Of a DNA stretch of 8,269 nucleotides, positions 1 through 6,543 are shown in pieces (within the stretch, counting starts at the first letter, position 1; each line of letters opens with the position of its first letter). Below the pieces are notes generated by a model. It had not been told where the DNA came from. It was given only the letters and a program-made list of their open reading frames with translations, and ran no database searches. The stretch comes from Planctomycetota bacterium (lineage in GTDB: Bacteria > Planctomycetota > Phycisphaerae > WQYP01). The stretch covers positions 1 through 8,269 of the forward strand of contig JAJYGE010000312.1 of NCBI GenBank assembly GCA_021785155.1. Direction: 5' to 3'. The position numbers and the translations under genes are program-made.

Positions 1-729
1 CCGGTGCGACATATCCACTAGTTCCGGACTATTTTCCGTATCTGCCGCTTGAACTTCCATGGGTTCCAAGGCCATGCCGCACTTAGGACATGCCCCGGGA
101 TGATCGCGGATAATTTCTGGGTCCATCGGGCAGGTATACTGAATCGCTTTCTTCATCGGCGCAAGTGGCGATTCCAATTCCAAAGCCATGCCACACTTGG
201 GGCAGGCCCGCGGCTTGTCGCTGAGAACTTGCGGATCCATCGGGCAGATATAGCGAACCTTTTTATTAGCGCTTTGCGGTTTCGGTATCAGATTTGCGTC
301 AGTTAATCCATCGGCTCTCTTACCCTTTGCGGACACGTCCAGTTGCACCATGGACGCCGAAGCGCTTGCCCCCGGTGGCTTGTTCAGGAATGGCTCCGGA
401 TTGGCCTTGAATTTCTCCAAACAGCTTTTGCCGCAAAAATAATATCTGGCACCCGCATGATCCCATACGCCGGCGGCTTTTTCCGGCACCACGTTCATAC
501 CGCACACCGGATCAATATGTGTTGCGGCAGTTCCTGATTTTCCGACATATTGTTCAGGATTGGCCTTGAATTTCTCAAGGCAGCTTTTACCACAGAAATA
601 ATAAGTTATGCCGGCATGAACATAGTGTCCGGCCGCGTTGGCGGGCGTTACCTTCATACCGCATACCGGATCAATGTTCTGGACAACATCTGACGGAACT
701 CCGGATTGTTGTGTCAGGATATTGATCAT
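1..729 (-). CDS. copA: P1B-type heavy-metal (probably Cu+) translocating ATPase, N-terminal 243 residues; continues past left edge
   Basis: An open frame runs from ATG (729-727) to the window edge without a stop, giving 243 residues. Two YHS domains come first (about 18-63 and 71-116), each with a DPVCGM motif and a YYFCGKSC motif (Cys23/46/50 and Cys76/99/103). Two heavy-metal-binding modules follow (about 159-184 and 197-224), each CPMDP plus CPKCGMALE (Cys162/176/179 and Cys200/214/217). The last visible residues, SPELVDM, match the junction that precedes the first membrane helix in ATPases with this N-terminus. The membrane helices, the CPC motif and the DKTGT motif lie outside the window, so transport function is inferred from family architecture. 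Such pumps export Cu+ or Ag+ from the cytoplasm. A Shine-Dalgarno GAAAGG sits 5 nt before the ATG. The gene follows a CsoR repressor by 13 bp, which supports copper as substrate. The two YHS domains are also similar at DNA level, suggesting internal duplication. Confidence 0.88.
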   Translation of the reverse strand, partial: MINILTQQSGVPSDVVQNIDPVCGMKVTPANAAGHYVHAGITYYFCGKSCLEKFKANPEQYVGKSGTAATHIDPVCGMNVVPEKAAGVWDHAGARYYFCGKSCLEKFKANPEPFLNKPPGASASASMVQLDVSAKGKRADGLTDANLIPKPQSANKKVRYICPMDPQVLSDKPRACPKCGMALELESPLAPMKKAIQYTCPMDPEIIRDHPGACPKCGMALEPMEVQAADTENSPELVDMSHR

Positions 730-742
730 GCGAACCTTTCAA

Positions 743-1144
743 TCAGCGGTCGATGTGGGATACGAGTTTCAGGAGTTCCTCGCACGCGGCATCCGCTTGC
801 GCCCCGCCCGCGCGAATGCTGTGCGAGACACAGTGTTTCAAATGATTGCCAAGCACTTGCCTGGCAACGCTGGCCAGAGACTTTTGAACCGCGGCAATCT
901 GAATAAGAATATCCGCGCAGTAGCGATCCCGCTGCACCATATCATGCAGGCCGCGAATCTGTCCCTCAATTCTTTTCAGGCGATGCAGATTACCGATTTT
1001 CTTATCTGGATCAACCGCCAAAGCTTTCCCCCCGGAACCAACACGGTTCACTCCCTGCCCCTGCGCTCCCGCAAGGCCGCCGCCAACAGATTTCCCCTGA
1101 GTCCCGTGCGGTGCGGATAATCTGACCTTTGCTTTCCGTGGCAT
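743..1144 (-). CDS. csoR: CsoR-type copper-sensing transcriptional repressor
   Basis: This 133-residue protein has the all-helical CsoR/RcnR (DUF156) core at about residues 48-133. The N-terminal core motif is LHRLKRIEGQIRGL. The Cu+ ligand set of true CsoR proteins is visible: Cys76 (preceded by Tyr75), His101 and Cys105 in HLKHC. CsoR binds DNA when apo and releases it on Cu(I) binding, derepressing export genes. The first 45 or so residues are a basic, Gly-rich extension beyond the usual core. The ATG at 1144 was chosen because it lies about 40 nt after a predicted transcription start. An in-frame GTG at 1165 would add 7 residues but falls inside the operator palindrome. Shine-Dalgarno support at either start is weak (GGGAT 9 nt before the ATG). 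The metal ATPase gene follows after 13 bp, so the two are almost certainly cotranscribed. Confidence 0.9.
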   Translation of the reverse strand: MPRKAKVRLSAPHGTQGKSVGGGLAGAQGQGVNRVGSGGKALAVDPDKKIGNLHRLKRIEGQIRGLHDMVQRDRYCADILIQIAAVQKSLASVARQVLGNHLKHCVSHSIRAGGAQADAACEELLKLVSHIDR

Positions 1145-1163
1145 AAAGCTGCAATCCCATTTC

Positions 1164-1184
1164 ACATACCCCCATGGGGTATGT
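1164..1184. promoter_or_regulatory. Probable CsoR operator (21-bp inverted repeat)
   Basis: The perfect 9-bp arms ACATACCCC and GGGGTATGT are separated by 3 nt. A TACCCC/GGGGTA dyad is characteristic of CsoR-family copper operators. It lies immediately downstream of the predicted csoR -10 box, over the expected transcription start, so repressor binding would block initiation. Confidence 0.8.
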
Positions 1185-1189
1185 AAGGG

Positions 1190-1218
1190 ATGGTAGCATC
1201 GCCCGGCCCGATAATCAA
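1190..1218 (-). promoter_or_regulatory. Sigma70-like promoter of the csoR-copA unit
   Basis: Reading the minus strand, the -35 is TTGATT (1218-1213), the spacer is 17 nt and the -10 is TACCAT (1195-1190). Both hexamers match consensus at 4 or more positions. The expected start of transcription is near 1184, at the edge of the CsoR operator, which gives a leader of about 40 nt before the csoR ATG. Confidence 0.6.
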
Positions 1219-1846
1219 GTTTTACACCCGTTGTCGCCTCACGGACAAAATCAAATAGAAAGCAGAACGAGCATTCTCACTGTAATAGTCAGTGCAACCG
1301 GTAGGATAATGAGCATCATGCGGGGGACCGGAACTTATGGCCACCTCGGCGATGAAAAGTGCCATCGCCGGGGCTGTTGCCAAGCAGACGACGACGGTTC
1401 CCCATTCCAAGGATATTCTGACCTTACTACTGCTTTCAACGGGAAAAATGGACACAACCACTTCTCGCTGGCCAGCGAACGCGATACACGAATTCACCGT
1501 AATAATTCGCTTTCTCCAAAACCACCGCCGCCTGGACCAGCCATAAAATATCTCCTCGTTTTGCAATGGATGCCACCATGCCCACCGGTATCGGGACGCA
1601 TGTACGCCGGTTAGATTCGAGGTAACCAATGGGAACGGTTAAATATCCGACTCCCTGCTCACAGCGCTTGCAACAATGCGGGGGACGAGGCGATGTCCGG
1701 ACCAGACTACTGCGCGGGCTGGCAACTATGCCGCGCCAAGAAAACGACGGCCTACGGCCCAGGAATGCAAGCCGTAAAAATGATAGCAGGCGCACGGCCT
1801 TTTTCATCCTGCGCGGGTGAGGCTTGGCATCATGGGAGACTACTGA

Positions 1847-2149
1847 CCAATACTGCAATTACTGCCCAATACTGAAACCCCACATCCTCCCCTCCCTCCG
1901 GTACCTCCTTGTGAATCCGTCGTTTCGCAGTTTATCCCTATATCCACGGTTACTAATTGTTATCGGGATGCCGTCGCGTCAGAGTTTATCCCGAACACCC
2001 CCGCTTAAATAATTGTGATCGGGATGGTAAACCAAACCCCCAAGCGTTAATCCGTTTTATCCGTGCAAGAAGTTTATCCCGTGCGCGCCGGGGCGGCCCC
2101 ATTCCCCTACTGAATCTACCGGCCAATACTGAAATTACTGCCAATACTG
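1847..2149. repeat. Two related clusters with paired CCAATACTG repeats
   Basis: The 9-mer CCAATACTG occurs at 1847-1855 and 1866-1874, and again at 2123-2131 and 2141-2149. Between the members of each pair is the related stretch (C/A)AATTACTG. The two clusters therefore look like diverged copies of one unit of about 30-35 bp, some 275 bp apart. Each is followed by an A- and C-rich tail. Function is unknown. Confidence 0.6.
1929..2080. repeat. AGTTTATCCC / ATCGGGATG repeat units
   Basis: AGTTTATCCC occurs at 1929-1938, 1983-1992 and 2071-2080. The first two copies begin longer paralogous units (1929-1970 and 1983-2025) that both end in AATTGT(T/G)ATCGGGATG, giving a 54-bp period. Within each unit ATCCC near the start and GGGAT near the end are complementary, so each could form an imperfect stem. 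The third copy lacks the second half. Confidence 0.6.
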
Positions 2150-2201
2150 TAAAACCACTACCCTTACCGCAGGGAAATGGATTCGTGTCGTTGTGGCGCG
2201 G

Positions 2202-2230
2202 TTTAATCCTGCGTTCACTTCGGCTAAAAT
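2202..2230 (+). promoter_or_regulatory. Possible promoter of the aldo/keto reductase gene
   Basis: The -10-like TAAAAT (2225-2230) matches consensus at 5 of 6 positions. It has a weak -35-like TTTAAT (2202-2207) at 17-nt spacing. It lies about 50 nt before the chosen start codon. Confidence 0.3.
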
Positions 2231-2279
2231 GCTTTATTACACGCTTTGGGCGTGCATGAAAAAACAGGAGCCTATGATC

Positions 2280-3407
2280 ATGCGTTATCGTTTAATTCCC
2301 GGTACAGACCTCAATGTTTCTGAACTCTCTTTCGGCAATTTTATCTTCGGCAGCTTTATGTGGGGTAAGGGACCGGCAGATGAACCGGAGGGCATTCGCC
2401 TGCAAAACCGGGCGTTTGAACTGGGCGTGAATTTCTTTGACACCGCTGATGCCTATGATAATGGCCGCGCCGAAAAACTGATGGTGGAAACGCTCCGGTT
2501 TGCCGGACGTGAAAATATTATTCTCTCCACCAAATTTGGATATGACTTTTATGGCGATCCGGGAACCGAGGGCTCCCATAAAGAACGCAAACAGGATTTC
2601 TCGCCGGCATTTATTCAAAAAGCCCTCGAAGAATCACTCAAGCGGCTGCAGACCGATCATATCGACCTCTGGCAGGCGCATAACATCAAACTTCCGCAGA
2701 TGAACGACGGCTTGGTCGATGCTCTAAACAATTTGCAAAAGCAGGGAAAAATCCGCCACTGGGGAGTCGCGCTTGGACCGGCCATCGGATGGCGGGAAGA
2801 GGGCGTGGTGGCATTAAAACATTGGCGGGTGGCAACCGTGCAAACCGTGTTTAACATGTTCGAACAGCACCCCGGTCGCGAATTTTGCGAACTGGCGCAG
2901 GAACTCGGCGTTGGCGGCATTATTAGCCGCGTGCCGCACAGCTCCGGTATTTTGCAGGACCTGTATACCGAAGATTCCACGTTTACCGACCACCGTAAAT
3001 TCCGGGATCGCAACTGGCTGATCTATGGATTAAAAAAGGTCGAAAAAGTGCGGCACATCCAAAAACGCCACGGGTGCACCATGGGGCAATTGGCGCTCAA
3101 GTGGCTTTTGACCTGGCCCACCAGCGTCAGCGTGCAGCCGAACATCAGTACTGAAGCGGAACTGACTGAATGTGTCGCAGCTTGCGACGGAAAATTGCTT
3201 TCCCAAGACGAAATGCGCGAAATCCAGGATATGGTTGAAAGCGATTTTGGCCTCGGAGCTGATGCGCACGCCTGTGATGTTAAAAGCAGCGTATCAATTT
3301 CCGGCAGCGCCCGCAGCGCGTACCAGAAAGGCCAAAGTGTTCCCGGCCTGCCCTTCACCGGCCCGGAGCATAAATTAACCGTTGGTCTGGCCGGCGCACG
3401 CGGCTGA
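2280..3407 (+). CDS. Aldo/keto reductase family oxidoreductase
   Basis: This 375-residue (alpha/beta)8-barrel NAD(P)H-dependent reductase would reduce aldehydes or ketones in the cytoplasm; the substrate cannot be read from sequence. The catalytic tetrad of the superfamily is visible: Asp54 and Tyr59 in FDTADAYDNG, Lys85 in LSTKFGY and His134 in DLWQAHN. The N-terminal strand motif VSELSFGNFIFG is also typical. A tail of about 45-50 residues after the barrel, rich in Gly, Ser and Ala, makes the protein longer than the 310-340 residues usual for the family. The start was placed at the ATG at 2280 because AGGAG (2266-2270) is 9 nt upstream. The ATG at 2274 would leave only 3 nt, and the frame stays open further upstream to 2193. 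The gene appears monocistronic: a gene-free kilobase precedes it and about 200 bp separate it from clpP. Confidence 0.9.
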   Translation: MRYRLIPGTDLNVSELSFGNFIFGSFMWGKGPADEPEGIRLQNRAFELGVNFFDTADAYDNGRAEKLMVETLRFAGRENIILSTKFGYDFYGDPGTEGSHKERKQDFSPAFIQKALEESLKRLQTDHIDLWQAHNIKLPQMNDGLVDALNNLQKQGKIRHWGVALGPAIGWREEGVVALKHWRVATVQTVFNMFEQHPGREFCELAQELGVGGIISRVPHSSGILQDLYTEDSTFTDHRKFRDRNWLIYGLKKVEKVRHIQKRHGCTMGQLALKWLLTWPTSVSVQPNISTEAELTECVAACDGKLLSQDEMREIQDMVESDFGLGADAHACDVKSSVSISGSARSAYQKGQSVPGLPFTGPEHKLTVGLAGARG

Positions 3408-3542
3408 TATTGCGTATCGCCGCGCTCAATCAGCCAAAAATAGCCTGAAAAGTCCGGCATTATTCACGCATGATCTCCGGCGAAAGCTCCGCCCGACCAT
3501 CGTCCGAGCACATAACCGCCCGGCAGGCTGGCCGAGAGACAA

Positions 3543-3571
3543 TTTGGCGCGTATGATGGAACGTGTATAAA
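3543..3571 (+). promoter_or_regulatory. Probable promoter of the clpP operon
   Basis: The -10 TATAAA (3566-3571) is directly preceded by TG. A -35-like TTTGGC (3543-3548) lies at 17 nt, or TTGGCG at 16 nt. The predicted start near 3578 leaves a leader of about 32 nt before the ATG. A nearby TTGACA at 3574 has no -10 at proper spacing. Confidence 0.45.
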
Positions 3572-3609
3572 GGTTGACACGGTATAGAAAGTAATTGGAA
3601 ATAAACACG

Positions 3610-4335
3610 ATGACGCTTTTTGATTCCCAGGGTCGCCCGGTTTCCCCGATTGCCAATCCGGTGCAGCAGGCATTTTCACCAGAGATGATGACCTCTGCCT
3701 CCGATCAGATCCCGATGCGCCCGCGCATTGCGGATTATCAACGCTGGCGGCAAATGACCGTTGATGAAATGCTGCTGGAGAACCGCGTGGTGTTTCTGGT
3801 GGGCGAAATTGATCACGCCTCGGCCACCGGCGTTATTATGCGACTGTTGTATCTGCAATCCATCCGTAAAGATCAGGATATCAATCTTTATGTGAACTCC
3901 CCCGGCGGCGCGGTGGATGATACCCTGGCCATTTATGACACCATGAAATTCATGAGTTGCGATGTCGCCACATTTTGTGTCGGTAAAGCCATGAGCGGCG
4001 GCGCGGTGGTACTGGCCGCGGGAACCAAAGGCAAGCGATACGCCTTACCGCATGCCAAAGTCATGATTCACCAGCCCTTCGGCGGCATTTATGGCCAAAC
4101 GGCCGATATCGCCATCCAGGCGGAAGAAATTCTGAAAACCAAGGAAACACTCACGGACCTGCTGGCGAAATTAACCGGCCAGCCGCGTGAAAAAGTCGCC
4201 GAAGACCAGGAACGCGATAAATATTTTGATGCCAGAGAAGCCAAGGCTTATGGCATTGTGGATGAAGTGCTCGAAGAAACCGATAAAGCCGCGAAGGAAG
4301 CCATTGCCAAAAGTCAGATGGCGAGGCCCTCATGA
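3610..4335 (+). CDS. clpP: ATP-dependent Clp protease proteolytic subunit ClpP
   Basis: This is the serine-protease subunit that forms the double-heptamer chamber and degrades proteins unfolded by ClpX or ClpA/C ATPases in the cytoplasm. It has 241 residues. The Ser-His-Asp triad is Ser129 (GKAMSGGA), His154 (VMIHQPFGG) and Asp203 (QERDKYF). NSPGG (96-100) forms part of the oxyanion/substrate region, and EAKAYGIVDEV closes the fold. The Ser motif is AMSGG where many ClpPs have ASMG. Residues 1-45 form an extension beyond the usual 193-207-residue protein and may be a propeptide or axial-loop addition. ATG 3610 was chosen because GGAAA (3597-3601) lies 8 nt upstream. An in-frame TTG at 3595 would put that Shine-Dalgarno inside the gene. 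No clpX is adjacent; a small ORF and a glycosyltransferase gene follow, which suggests this may be a secondary ClpP copy. Confidence 0.93.
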   Translation: MTLFDSQGRPVSPIANPVQQAFSPEMMTSASDQIPMRPRIADYQRWRQMTVDEMLLENRVVFLVGEIDHASATGVIMRLLYLQSIRKDQDINLYVNSPGGAVDDTLAIYDTMKFMSCDVATFCVGKAMSGGAVVLAAGTKGKRYALPHAKVMIHQPFGGIYGQTADIAIQAEEILKTKETLTDLLAKLTGQPREKVAEDQERDKYFDAREAKAYGIVDEVLEETDKAAKEAIAKSQMARPS

Positions 4336-4430
4336 ATCTCTCTGCCGGTCCGGAAGCATCGGTACAACAAGCTCATCGGCGGCGGGTAGTGAAGTATTAC
4401 AAAAGCGCAACACATCTTTTCAACCGGTAA
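4332..4430 (+). CDS. Possible 32-residue small protein or coupling ORF between clpP and the glycosyltransferase gene
   Basis: The ATG overlaps the clpP stop in an ATGA arrangement (4332-4335). GAGG (4323-4326) lies 5 nt upstream. The stop TAA (4428-4430) overlaps the AAGGAG Shine-Dalgarno of the next gene. The 32 residues are hydrophilic and basic in the middle (an Arg triplet, several Lys). There is no membrane segment, Cys motif or family that I recognise. It may encode a peptide, or only carry ribosomes from clpP to the downstream gene. It may also be chance, since a short open frame of this length is not rare. The overlap geometry at both ends is the only positive evidence. Confidence 0.35.
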   Translation: MNLSAGPEASVQQAHRRRVVKYYKSATHLFNR

Positions 4431-4439
4431 GGAGAGATC

Positions 4440-5606
4440 GTGAAAATTGCCATCTACGCCGCCCCGTTGGTTACCCGGCATATTACGGGCATTGAGCAAC
4501 TTGCGCGAAATATTGTTGCGCAATGGGTCGCGTTGGCCACCAACCATGAGTTTTTCATATTGTTGGAAGATCATCTGCCGTATCAGCGGGACTTTGATTC
4601 CAGCGTCATTGATGCGCTACCCAAAAATTTCCACATTACCCGCATTCATCCTGAACGCCGATTTTCCACCATGGAACACATTGAAGGACTTTTTAACCGC
4701 AAGGCCGCACGCCCCGGCGGACGCGAACCTTGGGACATCTTACACAGTTTTGCGCCCTGGATTCCCCGCTCCTCCGGCACGCCGATGGTGCACACCATTC
4801 ATGATCTTTCCTGTGAGCTTGATCCGCATGTTCGCCGCACGCATGAAGGTGCCCGGCAACGGGACATTCACCGCAATGCTGTGCAACGCGCCAGTCGCAC
4901 AATCGCTGTGTCTCAACAGACGCGCGACGACATTATTGCACTGTATAACGTGCCCCGAACCCGGGTGGATATTATTCACAACGGAATTAATCCAACGTTC
5001 ACTCCCGACCCTGATGCCGAACTGCACCAGCAGCTTATTGAGCATTTCCATACGGATCGGCGTTATATCCTGATGGTTGGATCAGACATTCCCCGCCGCA
5101 ATTATCAACGTGTCTGGCTGGCCATGCAACGGGTGCTCAAAGCCCATCCACGGCTGCAACTCATTATGGCGGGGCGAAACCGCTGGACGCAGACCACGGT
5201 CTATCACCAGATCAGCTCTGCCGGTTATCTGGGGCGGGTAACGTTTATCGAATCACCATCGGACCGGGTGCTGGCCCAGCTTTATCGTGATGCGATGCTG
5301 ACATGTTGCGGATCAAGTTTTGAGGGATTCGGATTATCCGTGCTGGAAGCTATGGCGTGTGGCTGCGCTGTGGCATGCAGCGACATGATGTCTCTGCGGG
5401 AACTCGCCGGTGATGCGGTGCTCTATTTTTCCCATGATGAAGTCGATTCCATGGCCGAGGCTATTTCATCGTTGTCCGACGATCCGGAATTCCGCCGACA
5501 ACTCCGGCAGCGCGGCCTGCAACGCAGCGGTGAATTTACCTGGGAACATTCCGCGCGGCAATTACTTACGATTCTTGAAAATACGGCAGCGGCAAACCAG
5601 AAGTGA
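4440..5606 (+). CDS. GT4-family (GT-B fold) glycosyltransferase
   Basis: This 388-residue retaining glycosyltransferase of the RfaB/mannosyltransferase type would move a sugar from a nucleotide donor to a lipid-, polysaccharide- or protein-linked acceptor. The N-terminal half begins KIAIYAAPLVTRHITGIEQLARNI and includes VHTIHDL, typical of the acceptor domain. The C-terminal donor domain starts near ILMVGSDIPRRNY (about residue 210). It carries the EX7E motif with Glu295 and Glu303 in EGFGLSVLEAMACG, which contacts the donor sugar-nucleotide. No transmembrane segment is evident. The start is GTG, with AAGGAG (4429-4434) 5 nt upstream. With no promoter seen between them, it is probably cotranscribed with clpP. 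Acceptor and donor cannot be read, and no other cell-envelope genes are in view. Confidence 0.88.
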   Translation: MKIAIYAAPLVTRHITGIEQLARNIVAQWVALATNHEFFILLEDHLPYQRDFDSSVIDALPKNFHITRIHPERRFSTMEHIEGLFNRKAARPGGREPWDILHSFAPWIPRSSGTPMVHTIHDLSCELDPHVRRTHEGARQRDIHRNAVQRASRTIAVSQQTRDDIIALYNVPRTRVDIIHNGINPTFTPDPDAELHQQLIEHFHTDRRYILMVGSDIPRRNYQRVWLAMQRVLKAHPRLQLIMAGRNRWTQTTVYHQISSAGYLGRVTFIESPSDRVLAQLYRDAMLTCCGSSFEGFGLSVLEAMACGCAVACSDMMSLRELAGDAVLYFSHDEVDSMAEAISSLSDDPEFRRQLRQRGLQRSGEFTWEHSARQLLTILENTAAANQK

Positions 5607-5610
5607 TAAC

Positions 5611-6540
5611 TTAACGGCGGCGTAATTCCGGATTCCCAAGCTGACCACATGCGGCCATCAGGGGCTGCCCAATGGTGGCACGGCGTTTAGCCAGAATCCC
5701 CAATCCACGCAGATGAGTCAGAAATGCGACGATTGCCCCCGAATCACTGGGCGCAAATCGCGCCGGATTTTGCGGGTTATACGGAATCAGATTCACCGTA
5801 ACCGGCAACGGCTGACACCACGTTGCCAGAGCTTCCGCATCCGCCAGAGAATCATTCACATCCTTAAGCATGACGTATTCAATAAAGAATCGCGTGCGGC
5901 CAGTACGCGGATAATCCAGCAACGCTTGCCGCAGCGCCGCCAATGGAACAGCTTTGTTGATGGGCATAAGTTCATTGCGCAAAGCATCGGTTGCGGCCGT
6001 TAAAGAAACGGCCAAACGCAGCGATGGCCAATTCATGGCCGCCAATTTACGAATACCATCCACCCGCCCCACCGTCGAAACGGTTATGCGTGAAAGCGGA
6101 ATATTAAATTCGCCCGGTGCCGCAATTGTGCCGATCGCCTGTGTGACGGCATCAAAATTATCCAGCGGCTCCCCCATACCCATAAACACGACATTGCGGA
6201 TATCCGGTATGGGCATACCATCAATTGTTTCGGCGCGTAACAATTCTCTTGCGGTTCTAATTTGCTGCAATATCTGCTCGGAGCTTAAATTAGCCAGCAA
6301 TCCCATCATACCGGTCTGGCAGAATGTGCACCCCATCCGACAGCCGACTTGCGATGATACGCAAAGCGTAAACCATTGATCGCCATGATAATTCCGCATG
6401 GGAATAATCACGGATTCGCTTTCCAGGGTTTGGTCTTTATAACTGCCCGCGGGCAGGCAGAATTTTACCGCTGTTCCCTCCCGCACAATGCGGGATACGG
6501 TGATGGGTACAACAGTATCCGCAGTATCTGCCATGGCCAA
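5611..6540 (-). CDS. rlmN: RlmN-like radical SAM adenine-C2 methyltransferase (short form)
   Basis: RlmN proteins methylate C2 of an adenosine in 23S rRNA (and of some tRNAs) using a [4Fe-4S] cluster, SAM and a methyl-carrying cysteine. Here the cluster motif is CRMGCTFC (Cys67, 71, 74). The conserved cysteine seven residues before it is present (Cys60 in LCVSSQVGC), as is the C-terminal methyl-carrier cysteine (Cys298 in ACGQLG). GMGEPLDN and IEYVMLKDVNDS are also family hallmarks. The protein has 309 residues where RlmN is usually 340-390, so most of the N-terminal accessory domain is missing. The upstream DNA is purB in another frame, so this is not a frameshift. A common SLHA motif reads SLTA here. 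TTG 6540 has GAAGG 8 nt upstream, within the end of purB; the ATG at 6534 is the alternative. The gene lies 3 bp after purB, so the two are likely cotranscribed. Confidence 0.9.
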   Translation of the reverse strand: MAMADTADTVVPITVSRIVREGTAVKFCLPAGSYKDQTLESESVIIPMRNYHGDQWFTLCVSSQVGCRMGCTFCQTGMMGLLANLSSEQILQQIRTARELLRAETIDGMPIPDIRNVVFMGMGEPLDNFDAVTQAIGTIAAPGEFNIPLSRITVSTVGRVDGIRKLAAMNWPSLRLAVSLTAATDALRNELMPINKAVPLAALRQALLDYPRTGRTRFFIEYVMLKDVNDSLADAEALATWCQPLPVTVNLIPYNPQNPARFAPSDSGAIVAFLTHLRGLGILAKRRATIGQPLMAACGQLGNPELRRR

Positions 6541-6543
6541 TGA

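Larger units (their letters stand above)
1231..2190. other. Gene-free stretch of about 960 bp
   Basis: Open frames here are short and overlap on both strands. None starts with a convincing Shine-Dalgarno, and none shows a protein family that I recognise. On the minus strand, parts of two adjacent frames between about 1250 and 1560 have hydrophobic runs that could be a decayed membrane protein, but I cannot identify one. The right half (about 1840-2160) carries the short repeats listed separately. No RNA gene or clear terminator was seen. Confidence 0.5.

Noticed and set aside
49..306. Plus-strand open frame opposite the metal ATPase
   Set aside because: It is the antisense shadow of the HMBD region, whose minus-strand reading shows clear CPMDP/CPKCGM motifs.
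638..1120. Plus-strand 160-residue open frame across copA start and csoR
   Set aside because: It is antisense to the conserved CsoR core, with no Shine-Dalgarno or recognisable family.
1222..1858. Two overlapping minus-strand open frames (135 and 140 codons)
   Set aside because: They have no recognisable domain, no good ribosome binding site and unconvincing composition. At most they are a decayed gene, noted as a weak finding.
1847..2149. CRISPR array from the CCAATACTG/AGTTTATCCC repeats
   Set aside because: Repeats are short, diverged and irregularly spaced, with no uniform spacers and no cas genes nearby.
1957..2259. Plus-strand 100-codon frame before the aldo/keto reductase
   Set aside because: It runs through the repeat clusters, overlaps the real gene's leader region and shows no protein features.
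2193..2279. Upstream extension of the aldo/keto reductase frame
   Set aside because: The 29 extra codons lack family similarity, and AGGAG at 2266-2270 points to the ATG at 2280.
3408..3540. Rho-independent terminator after the aldo/keto reductase gene
   Set aside because: GC-rich patches occur, but no stem of adequate length followed by a T-tract was found.
3574..3579. TTGACA just before clpP taken as a -35 box
   Set aside because: At 16-18 nt downstream there is no -10-like hexamer, and the start codon would be too near.
4447..5073. 208-codon plus-strand frame overlapping the glycosyltransferase gene
   Set aside because: It lies in another frame within a gene that has clear GT4 motifs, and shows no family features itself.
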